A stretch of 13,261 bases of DNA, taken from the NCBI GenBank assembly GCA_003510325.1, contig DONB01000112.1:1608-14868 (forward strand). Direction: 5' to 3'. The stretch is from Thiobacillus sp. (lineage in GTDB: Bacteria; Pseudomonadota; Gammaproteobacteria; Burkholderiales; Thiobacillaceae). The translations under genes were made by a program, and so were the position numbers. Shown in pieces: positions 8,137 to 13,261 of the stretch. Numbering within the stretch: position 1 is the first letter of the stretch; the number at the start of each line of letters is the position of its first letter. The notes under the pieces were generated by a model that was not told where the DNA came from, searched no databases, and worked only from the letters and a program-made list of their open reading frames with translations.

Positions 8137-8708
8137 AGCATCACGACATGCGCCGCCGCATTGCGCATGCAGCGGCGCGCCTCTTGGCCGAAGACGGCAG
8201 CCTCGATTACGGCAGCGCCAAGCGCAAGGCTGCGCGCCAGCTCGGCGCGCCCGACAGCGGCAACCTGCCCGACAATCAGCAGATCGAAGAAGCCCTGCGC
8301 AGCTATCAGGCGCTCTACCAGGCCGACGAAACCCGCGCGCAACTGGCGCTGCTGAGGCAGGTTGCCATCGAATACATGGAACAGCTGAGCGATTTCGATC
8401 CCCACCTGACCGGGCCGGTGCTGAACGGCACGGCCGGGCGCCACGCCGGCATCACCCTGCAGCTTTTCACCGACCTGCAGAAGGATGTGGAATTCCTCCT
8501 GATTGCGCTGAACGCCCCTTATCAGGCCACCGAACATCGGACGGCGGACGCGCCCGGACGGATCTACCCCCGTTTCATCATCGACGACCCGCGCGCAAGC
8601 GTCGAGATCATTGTCTATCCGGCAGCCGAACTGCGCAGCATGAAACGCCTGCAGGCCGACGGCAACCCGCGGCGCGTGCGTCTCCCACAGGCAAGGACCC
8701 TGGTTTGA
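8133..8708 (+). CDS. Conserved protein of unknown function, coupled to PBP1A
   Basis: The 191-residue soluble protein has no signal peptide or membrane segment. Seen: an N-terminal helical region with Arg/Ala-rich AHAAARLLAEDG and a conserved-looking DYGSAKRKAARQLG (25-38), a helical middle (about 48-88), and a central motif NGTAGRHAGITLQLF (98-112) followed by a D-x-x-K-D-V-E segment, suggesting an alpha/beta domain. From memory, similar betaproteobacterial proteins with a GTA-x-RH-x-x-I-x-x-QLF motif are labelled nucleotidyltransferase-like or, doubtfully, UDP-N-acetylmuramate-alanine ligase. It is far too short to be MurC and has no ATP-grasp or Mur ligase P-loop, so I reject that label. 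The start overlaps the PBP1A stop (ATGA), implying coupled translation and a possible role in envelope synthesis. A second ATG five codons on is an alternative start. Confidence 0.85.
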   Translation: MKHHDMRRRIAHAAARLLAEDGSLDYGSAKRKAARQLGAPDSGNLPDNQQIEEALRSYQALYQADETRAQLALLRQVAIEYMEQLSDFDPHLTGPVLNGTAGRHAGITLQLFTDLQKDVEFLLIALNAPYQATEHRTADAPGRIYPRFIIDDPRASVEIIVYPAAELRSMKRLQADGNPRRVRLPQARTLV

Positions 8709-8717
8709 CGTTCGTCA
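8706..8717. repeat. Perfect short dyad TGACG-TT-CGTCA
   Basis: Two 5-base inverted arms separated by TT overlap the stop codon of the upstream gene and end 13 bases before the predicted sigma-54 -24 box. Flanking GGTT (8702-8705) and AACC (8723-8726) extend it imperfectly. It could be an operator or a small RNA hairpin; it lacks a T-run, so I do not call it a terminator. Confidence 0.4.
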
Positions 8718-8730
8718 TTGCAACCCGCCC

Positions 8731-8746
8731 TGGCACGGAAGATGCT
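8731..8746 (+). promoter_or_regulatory. Predicted sigma-54 (RpoN) promoter of the sugar transferase-prsK-prsR operon
   Basis: TGGCACGGAAGATGCT matches the -24/-12 consensus TGGCAC-N5-TTGCW at every scored base except the first T of the -12 box (A here). The invariant GG (8732-8733) and GC (8744-8745) are exactly 10 bases apart, as sigma-54 requires. The predicted start is near 8757, giving a leader of about 27 bases before the GTG at 8784. It lies in the intergenic gap directly ahead of an operon that encodes an NtrC-type sigma-54 activator, which makes a chance match less likely. Confidence 0.7.
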
Positions 8747-8783
8747 GATTCACGTGTTCGTGCTTTCCGATGAGTGAACGGCC

Positions 8784-10178
8784 GTGATCCGATTTTTCCG
8801 GCACTACGTGCCCCGCAATGTATTGCTGCTGGTGCTGATCGAGGCGCTGATCCTCGGCGGTGCCATCTATGCCGGCGTCAACGCGCGTTTTCTCGACGGT
8901 GGAGTCATCCCGGACGACCTCAATCCACTGCTGCCCAAAGCCCTGACCTTCACCGTCGTCATGCTCGGACTGATGACCGCCAGCGGCCTTTACGACCTCG
9001 AATGGCAGGGTGGCGTGCGCGCACTGTTGCAGCGGCTCGGCCTGAGCTTCGGGCTGGGCCTGGTGACGATGAGCCTGCTGTTTTACTTTTTCCCCACCCT
9101 GCTGGTCGGGCGGGGCGCCTTCCTGCTGTCGTTCGGTCTGGCGCTGCTCGGCATTCTGGCGAGCCGCGCCCTGTTCATCCGCTGGGCGCGTGCGGGTGCG
9201 CTCAAAACCCGTGCACTGGTGATCGGCACCGGCAGCCGCGCCGCCCACATCGAATCACTGCTGGCCAAACGCGGCAACGCCAGCAATGTACAGGTCATCG
9301 GCTATCTGCCGCTCGGCGGAAGTCACCATTTCGTCGACCATGCGCGCATTCTCGACACCCAGGAACCCTTGCCCGAACTGGCGCGACGCCTGCAAATCAG
9401 CGAAATCATCCTCGCCGTGCGCGACCGTCGCGGCGGCGGCATGCCGGTGCAGGACCTGCTCAAATGCAAGCTGCACGGTATCCGGGTCCTGGAACTGTCG
9501 AGTTTCTTCGAACGTGAAAACGGCCATTTGCAACTGGACTCGATGAACGCCAGCTGGATGATCCTGGCCGAAGGCTTCCATCAGGGGATCGTGCGGGACA
9601 CCGTCAAACGCCTGTTCGACCTGCTGGTCAGTGCGGCCATGCTGGTGGTCTGCCTGCCGATCATGGCGATTACCGCGCTGATGATCAAGCTGGAAAGCCC
9701 CGGTCCGGTACTATATCGGCAGGAACGCGTGGGCCAGGGTTGCCGCAACTTCACCATTCTCAAATTCCGCAGCATGTGCGTCGATGCCGAAAAAGACGGC
9801 AAGCCCCGTTGGGCCGGACAGAACGACAGCCGTGTGACGTTCACCGGGCGCGTCATCCGGCGCACCCGCATCGACGAATTGCCCCAGATATTCAATGTAT
9901 TCTTCGGCGACATGAGCTTTGTCGGGCCACGCCCGGAGCGCCCCTATTTCGTGCAGGACCTGACCCAAAAAATCCCCTATTACGGCGTGCGCCACACGGT
10001 CAAGCCCGGCATCACCGGCTGGGCGCAAGTGCGTTACGCTTATGGCGCAACCGACGAGGACGCCATGCACAAGCTGCAATACGACCTGTATTACGTCAAG
10101 AATCACAGCCTGTTTCTCGATCTGATGATCCTGTTCCAGACCGCGCAAGTGGTGTTATGGGGAAAGGGCGTGCGCTGA
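8784..10178 (+). CDS. Exosortase-associated polyprenyl-phosphate sugar-1-phosphate transferase (EpsB-like)
   Basis: The enzyme transfers a hexose-1-phosphate from a UDP-sugar to undecaprenyl phosphate, the first membrane step of exopolysaccharide repeat-unit assembly. The 464 residues show four or so N-terminal membrane segments (about 12-31, 53-70, 86-106, 111-133), a Rossmann-like region starting ALVIGTGSRA (144-153), and a bacterial sugar transferase domain with membrane segment 277-301 and motifs KRLFD (275-279), SPGPVLYRQERVG (305-317), ILKFRSM (325-331), DELPQ (364-368), GDMSFVGPRPERP (375-387) and VKPGITGWAQV (406-416). All look intact. GTG at 8784 is the first usable start after an in-frame TGA at 8775, and it gives the expected MIRFFRHYV N-terminus; the ribosome site is weak. 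Context with prsK/prsR points to the PEP-CTERM-associated subfamily. Sugar specificity cannot be read from sequence. Confidence 0.93.
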   Translation: MIRFFRHYVPRNVLLLVLIEALILGGAIYAGVNARFLDGGVIPDDLNPLLPKALTFTVVMLGLMTASGLYDLEWQGGVRALLQRLGLSFGLGLVTMSLLFYFFPTLLVGRGAFLLSFGLALLGILASRALFIRWARAGALKTRALVIGTGSRAAHIESLLAKRGNASNVQVIGYLPLGGSHHFVDHARILDTQEPLPELARRLQISEIILAVRDRRGGGMPVQDLLKCKLHGIRVLELSSFFERENGHLQLDSMNASWMILAEGFHQGIVRDTVKRLFDLLVSAAMLVVCLPIMAITALMIKLESPGPVLYRQERVGQGCRNFTILKFRSMCVDAEKDGKPRWAGQNDSRVTFTGRVIRRTRIDELPQIFNVFFGDMSFVGPRPERPYFVQDLTQKIPYYGVRHTVKPGITGWAQVRYAYGATDEDAMHKLQYDLYYVKNHSLFLDLMILFQTAQVVLWGKGVR

Positions 10179-10191
10179 ACGCGCCCGCCTG

Positions 10192-12288
10192 ATGCCACTC
10201 ACCATGCCCGACACCCTTTTCCTTCTCGCCGCCGTCGGTTATGGCTTGGCGACACTGGCCTATCTGGGGCTGTCCGGCCTCATTGTCGCCAGCTGGCGGC
10301 AACGCCCGCAAGGGCGCCTGCTGGTTCTCGCCACCGGGCTCAGTGCAGCTTGGGGTGCCGTATCGTTCCTCAGCGCATGGGGCGCTTTGCCGTCGCGGCT
10401 GGAACTGGCCGCCGAAGTCGCTCGCAACGGCGCCTGGCTGGCGCTGCTGCTCTACATCCTGCACCTCCGCTTGCCGTCCGGCGCCGTCCTGCCGACCCCG
10501 CTGCGTTTCATCCGTGTTCTCTGCATCGTCCTGATCGGCGGTCTGCTGCTCTCCCGCGCGATGCCCTTCATCGCCCCCACCCAGCCGATCCTGACCCAGT
10601 GGGCAGGCAATCTGGGGCTGGTGCTGCTCACCGTGATCGGCCTGGTGCTGGTCGAGCAGGTCTACCGCAGCACGCGCCCGGAAGACCGCTGGGCGATCAA
10701 GTTTCTCTGCCTGGGGCTGGGCGGGCTGTTCGTGTATGACATCTACCTCTACGCCAATGCAGCGCTGTTCAACTCGGTCGATGCCCAGGTGTGGGCGGCA
10801 CGCGGCTACGTGGCGGCCCTGGTGACGCCGTTGATCGCGGTCTCGGCCGCACGCAACCCGGAATGGGCAGCCCCGGTCGGGTTGTCGCGCAGCATGGCTT
10901 TCCACACCGCCAGCTTGCTGGGCGCGGGCATCTATCTGCTGCTGATGGCCGGCGCCGGCTACTACCTGCGCCTGTTCGGCGGCGAGTGGGGCGATGTGGT
11001 GCAAACCGTGTTCGTCTTCGCCGCCGCCATGGTGCTGGTGCTGCTTCTTTTCTCCGGCACCTTGCGCGCGCGCCTGCGAGTATTCCTGTCCAAACATTTC
11101 TTCAGCTACCGCTACGACTATCGGGAGGAATGGCTCAACTTCACCCGCACCCTCACCGAGGGGCGCCCTGGCGAGCAGCTGTGCGAACGCGCGGTCGAAG
11201 CCCTGGCCCGGCTGGTGGAAAGCCCCGGCGGTGCGCTGTGGATGCGCGAAGGCGACACGGGCTATCCGCGGGCCAGCCACTGGAACTGGGCCGACCTCAA
11301 CGGGACCGAGTCGGCCGATTCGCCCTTCATCCAATGGCTTGCCGGCAAGCAATGGGTGGTGGATCTGGACGAAATGAAAACCCGCAGTGACCTCTACGGC
11401 GACCTCGACATGCCGGCCTGGATCAAGCAGGCCGACGAGGCCTGGCTGGTGGTGCCCCTGCTGCTGCACAAGGAACTGCTCGGCTTCGTCGTGCTGAAGC
11501 ACTCGCTCGGCAACGTCAGCTTCAACTGGGAGGTCAGTGACCTGCTCAAGGTGGCGGCGCGCCAGGCGGCAGCGCATCTGGCCCAGATGCGCGCCTCCAA
11601 CCAGCTCATCGTGGCGCGCCAGTTCGAATCGTTCAACCGCACCACCACCTTCATCATCCACGACCTGAAAAATCTCGTCGCCCAGCTGTCCCTGCTGCTG
11701 TCCAACGCCGAGAAGCACAAGCACAATCCCGAGTTCCAGGCCGACATGCTGGGCACGGTGGAGAGCGCGGTCGCCCGCATGAACAAGGTGCTGGCGCAAT
11801 TGCGCCGCGGCAGCGATGCGGCGCAGGCAAAATCGGTGGCGCTGGCGGACATCCTCGCCGATGCCGCCGCCAGCAAGCAGGCGTTCAAGCTGCGTCCCGC
11901 TGTGGATTTGCCGCCCGTTTCCTTGCGCGTGCGCGCCGAACGCGAACGACTCACCCGCGCCATCGGCCATTTGCTGCAAAATGCGCTGGAAGCCACGCCG
12001 CCCAGCGGCCAGGTCACACTACGCGGATTCGAGGAATCGGCGCAGGCAATCGTCGAAATCACCGATACCGGCAGCGGCATGGACGAGGACTTCATCCGTA
12101 CCCGGCTGTTTCAGCCGTTTGATTCGACCAAGGGTGCGGGCATGGGCATCGGCGCCTACGAGTGTCGCGAAACCATCCGTACATTGGGTGGACAACTGGA
12201 CGTGAACAGCACGCCTGGGCGCGGCACCCGCTTCCGCATCAGCCTGCCGCTCGATAATGATTTAGTTGCTGGAGGAGACGCCGCATGA
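10192..12288 (+). CDS. prsK: Membrane sensor histidine kinase PrsK (PEP-CTERM system)
   Basis: PrsK is the histidine kinase partner of PrsR in exosortase/PEP-CTERM bacteria; its signal is not established. The 698 residues begin with a multi-spanning region of about eight membrane helices (about 10-290) with little periplasmic loop, then a GAF-like domain (about 325-465), a phosphoacceptor helix with FIIHDLKN (His490), and a catalytic ATPase domain with N-box HLLQNALEA (593-601), DTGSGM (625-630) and GMGIGAYECRE (650-660). The H-box reads HDLKN and lacks the proline common in classical HisKA kinases. The start is ATG 10192, 13 bases after the sugar transferase stop; a second ATG at 10204 is possible, and neither has a good Shine-Dalgarno. 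Its stop overlaps prsR by ATGA. The kinase call is secure and the PrsK subfamily very likely. Confidence 0.93.
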   Translation: MPLTMPDTLFLLAAVGYGLATLAYLGLSGLIVASWRQRPQGRLLVLATGLSAAWGAVSFLSAWGALPSRLELAAEVARNGAWLALLLYILHLRLPSGAVLPTPLRFIRVLCIVLIGGLLLSRAMPFIAPTQPILTQWAGNLGLVLLTVIGLVLVEQVYRSTRPEDRWAIKFLCLGLGGLFVYDIYLYANAALFNSVDAQVWAARGYVAALVTPLIAVSAARNPEWAAPVGLSRSMAFHTASLLGAGIYLLLMAGAGYYLRLFGGEWGDVVQTVFVFAAAMVLVLLLFSGTLRARLRVFLSKHFFSYRYDYREEWLNFTRTLTEGRPGEQLCERAVEALARLVESPGGALWMREGDTGYPRASHWNWADLNGTESADSPFIQWLAGKQWVVDLDEMKTRSDLYGDLDMPAWIKQADEAWLVVPLLLHKELLGFVVLKHSLGNVSFNWEVSDLLKVAARQAAAHLAQMRASNQLIVARQFESFNRTTTFIIHDLKNLVAQLSLLLSNAEKHKHNPEFQADMLGTVESAVARMNKVLAQLRRGSDAAQAKSVALADILADAAASKQAFKLRPAVDLPPVSLRVRAERERLTRAIGHLLQNALEATPPSGQVTLRGFEESAQAIVEITDTGSGMDEDFIRTRLFQPFDSTKGAGMGIGAYECRETIRTLGGQLDVNSTPGRGTRFRISLPLDNDLVAGGDAA
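12271..12277 (+). promoter_or_regulatory. Strong ribosome binding site of prsR
   Basis: GGAGGAG lies seven bases before the prsR ATG and inside the last codons of prsK. It is the strongest Shine-Dalgarno in the window and contrasts with the poor sites of prsK and the sugar transferase, suggesting that the response regulator is translated in excess of its kinase. Confidence 0.75.
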
Positions 12289-13261
12289 GCGACGCCAAAC
12301 AGAAGATCCTGCTGGTGGAAGACGATCCCGGGCTGCAAAAGCAGCTCAAATGGAGCCTGTCCGACTACGAACTGGTGATGGCCACCGACCGCGACAGCGC
12401 TATCGCCCAGTTGCGCCGCCACGAACCTCCGGTGGTACTGCTCGATCTTGGCTTGCCGCCAGATGCAGACGGCGCCACCGAGGGGCTCGCGGCGCTGCAA
12501 CAGATCCTGTCGCTGGCCCCCTCCACCAAGGTCATCGTCGTCACCGGCAACCTCGACCGCAGCAATGCCGTCAAAGCCATTCAGCTGGGCGCCTACGATT
12601 TTTTCCAGAAACCGTTCGAGCCCGACGTGCTCGCCTTGATGATCGCGCGCGCCCTGCATGTCCATGCGCTGGAGATCGAAAACCGCATGCTGATCGCCAG
12701 GCAGAGCGGTTCCGCCCTGCAGGGCCTGATCACCAGCAGCGAGCCGATGCTGAAAATCTGCCGCACCATCGAGAAGGTCGCTCCTGCCAATGCAACCGTG
12801 CTGCTGCTGGGCGAGTCCGGTACCGGCAAGGAAGTGCTGGCTCGGGGCGTGCATGAACTGTCGCCACGTGCCGGCAAGCGCTTCGTTGCCATCAACTGCG
12901 CGGCGATCCCCGACACCCTGCTGGAATCCGAACTGTTCGGCTACGAAAAAGGCGCGTTCACCGGCGCCGCGAAACAGACCATCGGTCGCATCGAATACGC
13001 CAACGAGGGCACGCTGTTCCTCGATGAAATCGGCGACCTGCCGATGCCGCTGCAAGCCAAGCTGCTGCGCTTTCTGCAGGAACGCGTGATCGAGCGTCTC
13101 GGCGGGCGCGGCGAAATCCCGGTCGACGTGCGCGTCGTCTGCGCCACCCACCGCGATCTCGCCGGCATGATTCGCGAAGGCAGCTTCCGCGAAGACCTGT
13201 ACTACCGCATCGCCGGCATCACCATCACCGTGCCACCGCTGCGCGAGCGCGTGGCCGACAT
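12285..13261 (+). CDS. prsR: Sigma-54-dependent response regulator PrsR (C-terminus beyond the window)
   Basis: PrsR is an NtrC-type activator that remodels RNA polymerase-sigma-54 to open promoters for exosortase-linked genes. 325 residues are visible. The receiver domain (about 7-120) has the acidic pair Asp13/Asp14, phosphoacceptor Asp54 in LLDLGLP, Thr87 and Lys109. The AAA+ domain (from about 148) has Walker A GESGTGKE (176-183), the sigma-54-contacting loop GAFTGA (223-228), Walker B TLFLDEIGDL (243-252) and the FREDLYYRI arginine region (301-309). About 130 residues are missing, including the expected Fis-type helix-turn-helix, so DNA binding cannot be assessed. The ATG overlaps the prsK stop and follows GGAGGAG. 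General NtrC-type assignment is certain; the PrsR name rests on pairing with PrsK and the sugar transferase. Confidence 0.94.
   Translation, partial: MSDAKQKILLVEDDPGLQKQLKWSLSDYELVMATDRDSAIAQLRRHEPPVVLLDLGLPPDADGATEGLAALQQILSLAPSTKVIVVTGNLDRSNAVKAIQLGAYDFFQKPFEPDVLALMIARALHVHALEIENRMLIARQSGSALQGLITSSEPMLKICRTIEKVAPANATVLLLGESGTGKEVLARGVHELSPRAGKRFVAINCAAIPDTLLESELFGYEKGAFTGAAKQTIGRIEYANEGTLFLDEIGDLPMPLQAKLLRFLQERVIERLGGRGEIPVDVRVVCATHRDLAGMIREGSFREDLYYRIAGITITVPPLRERVAD

Noticed and set aside
8705..8710. TTGACG as a sigma-70 -35 box for the sugar transferase operon
   Set aside because: The position 17 bases downstream reads near CCCTGG, with no -10 match; the sigma-54 motif at 8731 fits far better.
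8770..8787. Five-codon ATG frame (ending in TGA) overlapping the transferase GTG
   Set aside because: It is too short to support as a gene. It might act as a coupling leader peptide, but nothing beyond the overlap indicates that.
10096..11979. Long minus-strand open frame (about 630 codons) opposite prsK
   Set aside because: It is a shadow of prsK and the end of the transferase gene. The product is low-complexity Gln/His/Gly/Ala without motifs, and no promoter or ribosome site supports it.
12156..13151. Minus-strand open frame opposite prsR
   Set aside because: It is antisense to a clear NtrC-type regulator, with shadow-type composition.

Overview
This GC-rich 13.3 kb window looks like chromosomal DNA from a betaproteobacterium, plausibly of the Thiobacillus/Sulfuricella/Gallionella type (order-level guess). 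The evidence is the aroK-pilQPONM gene order next to a divergent class A penicillin-binding protein, a small PBP-linked protein family I recall from Betaproteobacteria, and a PEP-CTERM/exosortase-type regulatory pair (PrsK/PrsR). I see no insertion sequence, phage gene, CRISPR array, tRNA or rRNA gene. Both edges cut genes: aroK at the left, prsR at the right.

Minus-strand half (1-5580). Reading leftward, a complete type IV pilus alignment operon pilM-pilN-pilO-pilP-pilQ is joined by 4-base ATGA overlaps (M/N, N/O, O/P), with a 30-base gap before pilQ. PilM (cytoplasmic actin-like), PilN and PilO (inner-membrane bitopic) and PilP (lipoprotein) form the alignment complex that links the pilus motor to the outer-membrane secretin PilQ. 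A strong intrinsic terminator follows pilQ, and then comes aroK (shikimate kinase), which therefore probably has its own promoter.

Centre (5581-8783). A 189-base AT-rich divergent control region separates pilM from a plus-strand gene for PBP1A (mrcA/ponA). The PBP gene is translationally coupled to a 191-residue conserved protein of unknown function. A 75-base gap after it carries a close match to a sigma-54 promoter and a short perfect dyad.

Plus-strand right part (8784-13261). Three closely packed genes follow: a polyisoprenyl-phosphate sugar-1-phosphate transferase of the exosortase-associated type, the membrane histidine kinase PrsK, and the NtrC-type sigma-54 activator PrsR (truncated by the window end). 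The most interesting reading is that PrsR activates the sigma-54 promoter at the head of its own operon, coupling exopolysaccharide initiation to a positive feedback loop. This regulatory pair is known from exosortase-bearing bacteria, but no exosortase or PEP-CTERM protein is visible here. I did not find a clearly unprecedented system.
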